Source: Magnolia sinica (taxonomy: Eukaryota; Streptophyta; Magnoliopsida; Magnoliales; Magnoliaceae). Taken from it: a DNA stretch of 64,000 nt. The position numbers were made by a program, and so were the translations under genes. The stretch spans positions 79,439,959-79,503,958 of the forward strand of contig NC_080579.1 of assembly GCF_029962835.1 (NCBI RefSeq), given 5' to 3'. Of this stretch, positions 22,632 to 33,096 are shown piece by piece. The stretch's first letter is position 1. Each line of letters starts with the position of its first letter. Under the pieces are notes generated by a model. It searched no databases. It worked only from the letters and a program-made list of their open reading frames with translations, and was not told the origin of the DNA.

Positions 22632-23593
22632 TTACAGTGCTATATTTGAGTCCTCTGTTCCTGAGACACTGACTTCTCTAGTGAGTACTCGATCCAGGTC
22701 CTGCAAAAAATGCCCCCCTAAGCAAAACTGTGCTGAGAAATCAAAAATAATATAACATGGACAGTCAGCTTCCATCGGCAACATACCTCTATCTCCCATT
22801 TGATGTAATCTGGTGACTCACATGCTCTGTATTCATCAACCAAGCTCTCTATTATTTCTCGAGACTCATCAAATTCGGAGAGATGGTTGTCCTGGTGGAA
22901 GGGAAAAAAAATCTCTTGTGACCAAAGAAGAGTAAATGCAGTTGCTTGTAATTAGGCTTTGGCCTCTGATCAGTAAAAAAATATCTTTCTTACCTTCTCA
23001 AATAAATAAATAGGAAAATGCAGTTGGAAACAACAATGGCAGTGGCAGGCAACTTACTGCAAACATTGGGAACTTTCGATAATTGTTAAGAAAGGCCTGC
23101 TTCTTCCTCAACTTTTCATACTGGCTCAAACACTTGCTGAAGAGGTGCCACTAACCTATTAAAGAGTGTGGAAACATTAAAAAAAAAAAAAAATGAATCC
23201 TTCAAATATCTATTTTAAGCATTTTGGTAATCCAACCAAAAGAAATAAAACAGTTGAGTTTAAAAATCAAAATTCATGACCGGAAGAAATTTCAATAAAG
23301 TTGCTAAGTTTTAGGAAGAGTACATGAAGTCAAGAACTAAGTACAGTTGTTGGATACAAATAGAGATTTAACTAAAGAAAACCAGCAGTTCTTATTCTAT
23401 GAGCTGTTTGAACATATGGAGATTTTCTAGACAAGGCAACCTGCAAAAGAATCATGTGAACGATGTGATACCCAAAAAAATGAGGCAGGAGGGACTAAAT
23501 TAAATCAAGTTGAACTTTGCTTAAGTGGATATAAACCTGCATGCTAGCAGGGGCCCACTCAATGAAATTGACGAGCTTTCTTTCATGTATTCT
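22632..23593 (-). pseudogene. TUBG: Gamma-tubulin gene fragment, last five exons
   Basis: Gamma-tubulin nucleates microtubules within the gamma-tubulin ring complex. Five C-terminal exons are seen: 23593-23537 ([19 protein letters not shown]), 23440-23397 (VALSRKSPYVQTAHR), 23155-23058 (LFSKCLSQYEKLRKKQ...), 22891-22787 (DNHLSEFDESREIIESLVDE, 35 codons) and 22700-22632 (DLDRVLTREVSV... to TAA). Splice sites are mostly consensus. Two faults: the donor after 23397 reads AATAAG instead of GT, and exon 23155-23058 keeps VSG but lacks about ten residues (LMLxxHTSIR in the family), which shifts the frame. The fragment covers about the last 130 of about 474 residues. Upstream exons are absent; CACTA remnants begin about 280 bp away. 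Confidence 0.88.
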
Positions 23594-23869
23594 CTGCAAA
23601 ATTTCATGCACCTGGTTCAAAAATTGTCAGAAGTTAGTGCTGTTGTAAGTACTGCATATTTGAAAGGTTAGAACAGATCAAAACACAACCTTCAAACAGA
23701 GAATATAAATGACAGACATTCAAAAGGGAAAGAACAAAGAACTACTGAATTCAGAAAACATTAATTAAAATAAAAGTTTAATAGAATTGCACAAAAAGGT
23801 GAATTGTCCAACTCCAACAGACAGCACAATAGACTCTAATCGGTGAACCAAACAAAGTGATGATGCCAT

Positions 23870-25677
23870 GCAACAAATGACCCAGTTCCAACTTCGCCTA
23901 AAGTCAGATGATATCCATTTGGCTCAGGCAATTCGACATCTCCTTTCACAATGATATCAATGGCAACCTTGTATGAATCTTCCCGAAGAGGTTTGCCATG
24001 AATCATTTGGGGGGCCCATCTACCAAAACAACTCTCCCTTGAGCAACGAGCTCTCTACGCCAAGAGTACAACTTGCATGGACGCATTCTCTCTACACATT
24101 GATGATTCCCAACTGAAGGTACACCAGTCGATTGTGGATTCTCCGGATGAACCGATGTGTTTGCTTTGAAGCCTGAAGTCATGCGCTGCTGCCGTAATAA
24201 AGTTCCACACCATGTGTTATATACGATAATTGAAGAAAAATTATTAATATTTAAAATTTTTTTAAAAGGATTCCAATGAAAATTGACCTGCATCATCTCT
24301 TTGATACCCCCAATTTCTCACATAAGAAAATTTACTTTAGACGATAGCTCTTGAATTGTGGATGATTGCTCGTCTATTTTTCCCTTATATGAAGATATCT
24401 TTTCAAGAGCTGCAACGCACCCCCTGATTTGTGTTCGGGAAATGGTGGTCCCAACACCTCCAACACGACCCCTTGTATCAGGACCAAACACTTGAGTTAA
24501 TGGATCGTTGAGGATGTCGTGTGAATTACTTCCTTGGCTAGAAAGTAACTCTTTGACTTTGTCCTGCAATATTATACAATCTACTAATGGGGGTGTCACC
24601 ATCTTTCTTTTGGCGTTTCTATATTTGGATGAATTTCACATTATCAGTTATTAAGAAAACAAAGCAACTAAAAGATTTAAGTTGCATATAACTATCAATA
24701 CTTACCATTTCTTCCTTGATTCTCGCGTGGCCACGCCTGCCACTCGTATGGTAAATTTTCATATTCTTCCTATTCTCAACATTTTTTCCTTTGTTCTACA
24801 GTTTTGGGATCCAAATTATGTGGAATGAACGATTCCCAATCTTCAAGCCTAACTCTTGATGGACAGTTGTTTAATTTATCATCATGATTTGTATGGGGAT
24901 CAAGGTACTTCGTCCTCAATTTGGTCTTGTACTTCCTAAAGACCTCAGACATGCTTTTAAAGCATTTATCCTTGTAAGACTAAGGAATAACAAACTCGTC
25001 CTATAAGAAAAATTGAGATTGAATTTACCTGAAGCAGAAAAAGCATAATGGTTAATTTATTTCATAGGAAATGTTGTTATATCCCACCTGTAAGAGCTTC
25101 CAAAATTCTTCTTTCTTACTTTTTGGCACTGCACGTCAATCTTTGATGGCAATAGAGACATAGGTGCGAACTAGATCTCCACTTCTTGTAGCCAACCTAT
25201 GCGAGTGTTCGCCCACAAGTTGTCCAAATGCATTTAAGGTTATCACAAGCTTATTTTTTGACGACGAAGAAGTTCCTAACCCATACAAAACTCACATTGT
25301 ATCAAAATAAAATTATTTAAACTAATGTATTAAATTATCATGGTAATGAAGGAATTGTATTTACCTGCATTTTTTGATACGTATGCTTGTGAAGTTGACA
25401 TGTTCTCCTCAGCTATTGACCTATTTAAGCTTGTCTATAGATACAATTATATAAAAAAATCATCATGCAAATAGAAATTCATTTATAAAGATATTTTTTT
25501 ACATCAGATAAATGTCAAATGAATTAACACAAAGTATGATAACAAACAAATTGTTTATAACTCGTAGTCAATTTCCTTTAGAATATATTTTAAATTTGCA
25601 TTCTTGCCTCCAGAAGAAGAAAACATAGTCGGATCTTCAAGTGTGTCCACATCTTTTGTCAATCTTTTTGGTGCCAT
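23870..25677 (-). pseudogene. CACTA (En/Spm) Transposase_24-type gene remnant
   Basis: Minus-strand blocks in order: an ATG at 25677 (MAPKRLTKDVDTLEDPT), an exon-like TSLNRSIAEENMSTSQAY near 25430, LVITLNAFGQLVGEHSHRLA and GDLVRTYVSIAIKD (about 25240-25130), SEVFRKYKTKLRTKYLDP (about 24960-24900), DPLTQVFGPDTRGRVGGVG (about 24520-24460), and finally VELPEPNGYHLTLGEVGTGS with FVAWHHHFV (about 23950-23880). The order and motifs fit the plant Ptta/En/Spm protein family (Transposase_24). Stops interrupt it (for example in AIKD*RAVP and VIP*SYKDK) and intron-like gaps separate the blocks. No CACTA terminal repeat was found. Confidence 0.75.
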
Positions 25678-26000
25678 TAAAGCAACATATCATCCAAGCC
25701 TTATTTGATCCTTAGAATATTTGACTTGCTTGGGATGCAAGTATGAATGGTTCATCTCCTTCCTTCTCATGTCCTTTAATTTTTCTATGTTTACCATTAC
25801 CAAATTTGACTCGGGATCAACAATGCAACCATTGGTCTTGTCTTCCACTCTGACCTAATCATGATAAAATACCATTTGATGAAAGATAGTGAAATCTAAC
25901 TCGATTATCCATTTTACTACTCCATAATAGGTGGTCTCATCTTCTTTGTAATTCTTCTTTGTAGTACTTGCCCTGTATCTCCTTTTTCCTTTTACTCGTG
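25678..26000 (-). pseudogene. CACTA TNP2-type transposase remnant with DUF4216
   Basis: The segment TTYYGVVKWIIELDFTIFHQ, MVFYHD, RVEDKTNGCIVDPESNLV and PKQVKYSKDQIRLG is the DUF4216 region found at the C-terminal side of TNP2-type CACTA transposases. Two stops break it (before RVEDK and after IRLG, the latter apparently a Trp codon turned to TGA). It reads directly into the MAPKRLT start of the next block, so the two were probably adjacent genes or one transcript. The upstream transposase core is missing. Confidence 0.7.
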
Positions 26001-27250
26001 TATTGGGCCCGAGCGCGGGCCATCGGATTGGGTTCAAACCCATTTGGTGAACCGACTGGCTTAGTCTATGGACCAACCCCAGTTCCCGGTCGAGTGTTGC
26101 ATCAGTTCCTAGTCCAGTGTTGGGCCATATCATGAGCGGGAGTAGACTTTCGTATGGGCATATTTTAATTCAATTTGGGCCCTAAGTTGTTAATCTTAGG
26201 CCTGCTTTTAAGGTTGTTTGCGGGCCATCTTTAAGCCCTAATAAGGACCATATCTTGTTTAAATCAAGGCCCAATCTTAATGCCCATTTAGAGATTATGT
26301 ATGGGCCTCTTTAACACATTGAGGGCCTATTTATGGGCCTTGTTATCCTAGATATGAACCATCTATTTCGTATAAAATAGGCACAATTGAGCGTCTGAAC
26401 CATCCATTTTATGGACCCTAATGTAAGGATATGATTATCTATTTAAATCATATTAAATATTCAATCTGGGTGCCATCTTGTGAATGTTAAGGGCCAGAAC
26501 TGGGATGCTCATTGGTGGAGTTAAGATCATATGAACAAAGTTCTGATTGGACCCAATTTGGCCCTCATTACCCATCTTTTAGAAGTTAAAATGGACCACT
26601 GGAAATTTGGAATTAAGAAAGCGAAGCCTAATCATCTGTTTCTCATTTTTTCAACAATCAATACCAACCAACTTCTAGGGCAAATTGAACCGATTTTAGA
26701 TAATCCATTGAAGGCGGGATTAAAGTCGCAATCTTGACTCCAAATTCATGGGATTTGATCTACTTGTGTTAGCCACCATAGTGACCTCAATCAGTAAAAA
26801 ATTTCACGAATTGGAACTTGTTATATTGGGATTAAGTTAAAGGATTGCATAAAGTTGCGTTTACATTTAATGCGAACAGTGACGAAAATGCAACCGATAA
26901 CCATTTGGCAAGGATGTAGATGGTATGAAGTAAACGGTGTTGGTTATGTAAGCTTGAGAGACTCATCTCACCTGCAGGTGTTAAGTGTTTTAAGATTTAT
27001 ATGATTGGCATCACTTAGCTTCATGTTCAAGAGAGTCACTTGCATATTATGACTCCCTCCAACAGGAAGAGTGATGATAATGTGACCGATTCTCGCTAGG
27101 ATGGAATGGTTGGACCCACCTTCATCCTGGAGAGTTCGATTGAAGGCCCTAATCAATTGAACTTGTAATAAATTTTGCTTGATATTCGGTTTTATTCATG
27201 AATTGTTTTATGTAAACAATCATCTAATGTGAGTATATTTTGTAATCAGT
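26001..27250. other. No gene recognised
   Basis: Repetitive non-coding sequence containing many gggcc and aggcccaat words (26150-26350). No LTR matching the tail of the following Copia could be seen, so that element appears to have lost its 5' LTR. Confidence 0.4.
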
Positions 27251-27254
27251 TACA

Positions 27255-27987
27255 ATTACAACTCAAACGCTAAAGCATTCGATTTCTGAGACAATGAGGG
27301 GTGTCATGCCTAATGTGGCTAAGGCCAAAGTTTTCTTGATCAAAATGGAAAACCGATTCAAGAAATCGAATAAGGTTGAAGTGGGTTTCTTATTGAATAA
27401 ATTAACCCGTTCATCCTATGATGGAAAATGAAACATTCGTAGAGCAGATCGAAGTGGTTTCTAAGATCCACTCATTGGGGTTAGAAGTTAAAGATGACCA
27501 ACTAGTTCACTTAGTCGTGAACAACTTACATCCTCAATACAATACATTCCTAGTGAATTATAATACACTAAATGATAGATGGACGTTGGACGAACTGATT
27601 TCTCAGTGTGTCCGAGAGGAAAGGATCAAGACACTAAGCAAGGCACAAAATGTTAATTTAGTAACCTCAGGACATGGGTATGGACATGGGCATGGACATA
27701 ATGGGAAGAGAAAAATGAAATAAGGTTCTAATAAAGAATCCTCAAGTCCTCTGACTAGAAATCATGAAAATCAACTTGGGAATGGATTGGGCAACAAGCG
27801 GGCTAAAAACAATAATTGCTTCTTCTACAAGAAGCCTAGCCATCAGAAGAAAGACTGCATAAAGTACAAGCAATGGCTCGTAAAGAAGGGTAATAATATT
27901 ATCCTGGTCTGTTTTGAATCTAATCTAATTGATGTGTCGGTAGATTCTTCGTGGATAGATTCTGGAACAACTATTCACATAAGTATT
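27255..27987 (+). pseudogene. gag: Copia 2 gag and protease start
   Basis: UBN2-type gag: VAKAKVFLIKMENRFKKSNK, IHSLGLEVKDDQLVHLVVNN, LHPQYNTFLVNYNTLNDRWT and LDELISQCVREERIKTL are recognisable in order. After a Gly/His-rich linker a zinc knuckle remains as CFFYKKPSHQKKDC, in which the second Cys has become Tyr. The protease begins WIDSGTTIHIS with the DSG active site and is then cut by the Gypsy LTR at 27988. Stops near 27411 and 27721 break the frame. Confidence 0.85.
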
Positions 27988-28637
27988 TGATGCAGGACAC
28001 ATGATTCAATGCTAGCATGCAATGTGGAGATTATGAAAGAGTCCATAAAGTAATTCAATTAACAAAAGATGCTAATCCACCAAGTAATTAAGAGTAAATA
28101 ATAGGAAATAAAATCTGATTTAACTTAAATAACATGCCCGCACGCCAAGAAATCACATAAATCAATTAAAACTTGGATCGATGAAAGGATAAAACTTCCA
28201 ATTTAGCATAAGCACGTTTCACATTCAAGGGAATGACTAGTAGGTTTTATGATTAGGGTTACGAAGGGGAAAATCTGAAATTTGGAAAATTAGGGTTCAT
28301 GGGAATTGTGAATTTTGGAATTAGGGTTTTTAGAAATTGGAGAAAAGAGGAAATTGAATATATAGGGTTTAAAAGGTTGTAATAGAAAGGAAAAGAGAAA
28401 GACAAGAGAAGAATACTTTGGGGAATCCATCACCAAACAAGTTTGTGCCCTTCCACAATTCAATTGGAAGGGCCCTAGAAAACAATGAGGAAACTTCCTT
28501 CACAAAAGAGAGCTTGTCTCTTCTTTTTTTTCTTCTCAAATCTCTACAAGGGTTGGAACTCCACTCCCCTTGTGGTTTTATAATTAAAAAGTTCGAAATT
28601 AAAATTCAGCATAATTACAACTATGCCACTCACTTAA

Positions 28638-29424
28638 GGGCCTGTTTGGGAGCGTGGATTTGGAACCCCCATGATTTGAGACCCCCTGGATTTGAAATTC
28701 TCCCAGTGTGTTTGGCACCCTGGAGTGTGAATCAACTTTAATCCAAAAGCACCCGTGCATGGTATATTTGCAGGGGTTTGAATTTAATTACTAAATCAAT
28801 TTTAATACCTCTAATTAGTGAGATATGTAATTTTTGACACAATAGTTGTGATAAGCACGTTGAAATATATGTTTTGCCCGAAAATGATGAAGTTCCAAGT
28901 CTTGGATGGGCCACAAGCACAAGATCATGTCTGAGTGACTAACCAACGATTTTTAATCGTTGATTTACATGAACAATCTTTGGACGGTGCTGATTTACAT
29001 GGACAATGTTTGGACGGTGCTGATCATCATTAGCGGGCCATGTGCCCAATAGAATGATAGTGAATAGTGACACACATGTTACACCTGCAACTACTGAAAT
29101 GATTTTAAGTGTAATCCAAGTTCTCACCGTGGATTACAAACCCCCTCAAAGACTGGATTTGAAACCCCCGGTTACTTTATGCTACCAAACAACCAAGGGA
29201 TTTGAAAACCCCTTAAAGACTGGATTTGAAACCCCCAGTTACTTTATGTTGCCAAACAACCAGGGGATTTGAAACCCCCTCAAAGATTGGATTTGAAACC
29301 CCTAGTTACTTTATGCTGCCAAACAGCCAGGGGATTTGAAACCCCCAGTTACTTTATGCTGCCAAACAACCAAGGGATTTGAAACCCCCTCCAATCCCCT
29401 CCAATCCGTGGTGACAAACGACCC
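28638..29424. mobile_element. Harbinger-like MITE, 787 bp, with internal tandem repeats
   Basis: The left end is GGGCCTGTTTGGGAGC after TAA; the right end in reverse complement is GGGTCGTTTGTCACC, next to CAA, so the expected TAA duplication has one change. It is absent from the partner LTR, which proves that it is an insertion. Inside, a unit of about 66 bp (ggatttgaaacccccagtta and following) is repeated about 3.6 times between 29140 and 29390. Confidence 0.8.
29140..29390. repeat. Tandem repeat, unit about 66 bp, about 3.6 copies
   Basis: Each unit contains ggatttgaaaccccc, then agttactttatgctgccaaa, then caaccaggggatttg. Copies begin near 29140, 29215, 29281 and 29345; the last is partial. 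Differences between copies are a few bases each. Confidence 0.85.
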
Positions 29425-29829
29425 CAAGTAAAGTTGCCCATCATCCAAAATAAGAAACCTAAAACATATATATCAATCTTAGCCATCAAATAACTCCTAA
29501 AAAAAACAAAAAACATAAAGAAAGCAAGATTAGAGTCCAAGGGGCCCAGATCTAAAAGATCTGGTGGCCCGATCGACAAGATCCAACGATAAGATCGACA
29601 CGAAATAGAAATCCTACAACTAAAATGATCTCTTAAGCAACCCACATGCATCATCCCAAGGTGGGGGTCTTCCTGATGCACGTCCAATGCATGTGGGGTC
29701 TTCAAAATGGCTTGGCGGGCCCCATCTGGAACTCGTCTCCCATCCATAAAGAAAGTTGCGCTGATGTGGGTGGTCGTCTCTGTCTCTGGTACACTCGAGT
29801 AAGTCCTCTGATGTCCCCATCAATTCCCC

Positions 29830-30681
29830 TCGACTGAAGAGAATTCGCCTCTGGCGAAATAAAGCTGCAGTGATGCTCAAGGAGATCCGAGTCTCGTTGT
29901 TGAAGCTCTACCTCTGTAATCCACATACTGTTTGATTTTGGTCTGCCCTTCCACTTGACAAGGAACTCGTGGTAACCGTCATGTAGTGTAGAAACTGCTT
30001 CTTCATCTAAAATATCCTCCATCTCCTCTCTTCTCATAGGTATGGATGGTACGGATGGTAAAGGTTGAGAAGAGGGGTCAGGTGATGGCCATGGGTTTTG
30101 AGACAGGTCAGGGGCATCATTATCCAAATTCATGTGAGGGTTAGGGGAAGGTCCATGAAACGGTACAAGATCTTCCACATTAAATGTGAGACCGATACCC
30201 ATGTTAGGTGGAAGATCTATTAAGTAAGCATTCGAGCCCAGTCTTTTCAATATTTTATATGCTCCAATGTTACAGGCTTGTAATTTTTTTTTAGTTCTTT
30301 GTGGAAACCTTTTTGATGTTTTTTAATCATGACTTTATCACCCATAACAAACTCCTTAAACCTATGGTGTGAGTCAGCAATCATTTTGTATGTTTCATTA
30401 CTTGTATTGATTCTTTTTCCAATCTCCATATGCAAGTCATACATATGTTGTGTAGATGCATGTGTAAACTCTGAAGGCCTATGGAACACAAACATGGGTA
30501 TGCAATCTATAAGGGTCCTAGGCTCATCTACTTGTCTTTCCAAATCCACTTCCTCCCCAAGACTCATTTGATCGTGATGAAGGTTTGGTAGAGTCAATGC
30601 GTGAATGTCCCGCACAGGTGTAAACTCATCCGTTATGTCCTCTAGAATAACAACACTGGACTCCTCCAATATTGGACTCAC
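29830..30681 (-). pseudogene. Gypsy RT start fused by deletion to integrase end and chromodomain
   Basis: From 30681: TPVRDIHALTLPNLHHDQMS and EEVDLERQVDE match the beginning of a Gypsy reverse transcriptase (LPNRPHYRMSP type). The next residues, PRTLIDCIPMFVFHRPSEF, belong to the integrase C-terminal region, so everything between was lost at about 30533. HDLHMEIGKRIN-like and FVMGDKVMIKKHQ follow. After a frame change near 30250 the chromodomain appears at about 30000-29880: DILDEEAVSTLHDGYHEFLV and KWKGRPKSNSMW. The chromodomain is known to direct integration of chromoviruses to particular chromatin. The product would not be an active enzyme. Confidence 0.85.
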
Positions 30682-30682
30682 C

Positions 30683-31069
30683 TCATATGGTAACTCTACA
30701 GTCTACACTACCCTCAGGTGTAACCTCAGGTGGCATCTCCATAATAATCTTAGGTGTGACCTCACTTGCCACGTGGGCATACAACGTCAAATTAGTTTTA
30801 GTCCCTCTTTCAGATTCTTTGGCATAAACTATAGGAAGAGACTCAAGCTGGAGTTTCGTCACATCTTCTGGACCACATGTCGTGATGTCCTCCTTTTTAG
30901 GGATACTTTTGGGCGGGAGAGACTTGAAGACAATCCTTTTGCCTCCATACAGAAACGAACACGTATTCAAGCGACCGAATAGTGTTGCGTCCATGGAATA
31001 CAACCAAGGCCTACACAAAATGATGTGGCTTATATCCATAGGCAAAACATCACACCACAACGTGTCCAT
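30683..31069 (-). pseudogene. Gypsy aspartic protease, C-terminal part
   Basis: The reading frame includes WCDVLPMDISHIILCRPWLY, FGRLNTCSFLYGGKRIVFKS and an acidic linker to the RT start. This is the second half of a Gypsy protease (the ILGRPWL block here reads ILCRPWL). The active-site DSG half lies upstream near 31230, but it is broken by stops. Confidence 0.8.
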
Positions 31070-31229
31070 ATAGGAACAAAACTGGATGAGAATAGGACAA
31101 CGTTGGGAAACCAGAATTGAAGATGTATCAACCCATGAGACTCAATAGGGCTGAGTGTGAGGAACGACTAGCACACCTAAGCAGTCCACGGTGCGAGCAG
31201 ATACCACATTGATGCAACTGCCATTATCA

Positions 31230-31590
31230 ATGATCACCTTGCAGTTTTTGCAACCACATTGGCATAAGTGTGGAAAATTGAATCATTGCGCCAATCATCA
31301 CTTTCTATATTTTGACTTAAGGTGCGGCTAATAATTGCAAGTGGCAGAGTCTCAACTTGATTCCCGACTTGTGATTGGACATCTCCCGAGTGTCGAAGTT
31401 GCCTGAAGGGAGGCTTTGAACCAATTGACACGTGCATCAATCACAGTCAATTGAGTTGTGGTGGTCCTATTGTGTGCTTCAATAGTCGTCAAATGGTTGT
31501 TGATAGCGTTAAAAGCCTTGTCAATCTGCTCTAGATTCATAGTAAGATGTAGACTAAAGCCACGTCCAGAACGAGTGAGGGCATACACAA
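31230..31590 (-). pseudogene. Gypsy gag start and fragments
   Basis: The frame from about 31540 reads MNLEQIDKAFNAINNHLTTI, a coiled-coil type gag N-terminus, then breaks. A second frame below 31440 carries unrelated-looking residues. Most of gag, including any zinc knuckle, is absent, so a second internal deletion is likely. Confidence 0.5.
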
Positions 31591-32007
31591 GGTAACTCCA
31601 AAAGGGAAACTCTAGGTCCTAGGACAATGTGATGACAATGATAGGTACTAACCTAGAGATCACGCTAGGCACAATAACCAGAAAATTCAGCAAGTGGCTA
31701 TCCTCAAATCTTATGTTGAAAATTCAGCAAGATAGTAATCCAAGAGTGCCAAACTGAAAATTCAACACGTGTGTAATCCGAAAATTACAAGCTAAAAATT
31801 CAGTAATGTGACAACCTGAAATCTATGCTGAAATTTCAGCAATGGTATAAGTGGGGCCACGAACTGAAAATTCAGCAATAAGATACTCCAACAAAATTTC
31901 AGCAATATGATCCTATAGGCAATCCATACTCTACTAACCCTAGATGTGACTCTAACCTAGATGTAACACAAAAATCCTATGCTAAACCTATTCTCTGATA
32001 CCAAATT

Positions 32008-33091
32008 TGATGCAGGACGCATGATTTAATGCTAGCGAGCAACGTCGAGATTATGAAAGAGTCCATAAAGTAATTCAATTAACAAAAGATGCTAATCCGC
32101 CAAGTAATTAAAAGTAAATAACAGGAAATAAAATCTGATTTGACCTAAATAACATACCCGCATGCTAAGAAATCACATAAATCAACTAAAACTAAGACCG
32201 ATGAAAGGATAGAACTTCCAATTTAGCATAGGCATGTTCCAAACTCAAGGGAATGACTAGTAGGTTTTATGATTAGGGTTAGGAAGAAGAAAATCTGAAA
32301 TTTGGAAAATTAGGGTTCATAGGAATTGTGGATTTTGGAATTAGGGTTTTTAGAAATTGGGGAAAAGAGGAAATTGAATATATAGGGTTTAAAAGGTTGT
32401 AATGGAAGGGAAAAGAGGAAAACAAGAGAAGAAGAATACCTTGGAGAATCCACCACCAAACAAGTTTGTACCCTTCCACAATTCAATTGGAAGGGAGGGT
32501 TTTTTTTTCAAAAAAAAAGAAACCCTAGAAAACAATGAGAAAAATTCCTTCACACAAAAGAGCTTCTCTTCTTCTTTTTTTTCTTCTCAAATCTCCATTA
32601 GGGTTGGAACTCCACTTCCCTTGTGGTTTTATAATTAAAAAATTCGGAATTAAAATTCAGCATAATTACAACTATGTCACTCACTTAAGTAAAGTTGCCT
32701 ATAATCCAAAATAAGAAAATTAAAACATATATTATCAATCTCAACCATCAAATAACTCCTAAAAATAACAAAAACCATAAAGAAAGCAAAATCGGAGTCG
32801 TAAGGGCCCAAATTTAAAAGATTTGGTGGCCCGATGGCCTAATCGACAAGATCCAATGATCGGATCGACACGAAATAGAAATCCTACAACTATAATAATC
32901 TCCTAAGCAACCCACATGCATCATCCCAAGGTGGGGTCTTCCTGATGCACGTCCAATGCATGTGGGGCCTTCAAAATGGCCTGGCAGGCCCCATCTAGAA
33001 CTCGATTCCCATTCACATAGAAAGCTGCATTGATGTAAGTGGTTGTCTCCGTCTTTGGTACACTCGAGTAGGTCCTCTGATATCCCCATCA
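32008..33091 (-). repeat. Right (5') LTR of the nested Gypsy
   Basis: 1,084 bp. It carries a short A/T-rich gain near 32495-32525 not found in the left LTR. The boundary bases are TG and CA and the primer site lies four bases to its left. Confidence 0.9.
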
Positions 33092-33096
33092 GTATT

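Larger units (their letters stand above)
27988..29822 (-). repeat. Left (3') LTR of the nested Gypsy, with a MITE inside
   Basis: This LTR matches 32008-33091 over both ends, but holds an extra 787-bp element at 28638-29424. Without it the length is about 1,045 bp against 1,084 bp for the other LTR. Confidence 0.9.
27988..33091 (-). mobile_element. Chromodomain Gypsy retrotransposon, internally deleted, nested in Copia 2
   Basis: Both LTRs read TGATGCAGGA to CCCCATCA on the plus strand; the element itself is on the minus strand. GTATT flanks it at 27983-27987 and 33092-33096. A tRNA-iMet primer site (reverse complement TGGTATCAGAG, 31993-32003) lies next to the right LTR, which is therefore the 5' LTR, and a polypurine tract (GAGGGGAAT on the minus strand, about 29823-29831) lies next to the left LTR. 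Coding remains: gag start, protease, start of RT, end of integrase with chromodomain. Most of RT, RNase H and the integrase core are gone, so this copy depends on others. Confidence 0.9.
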
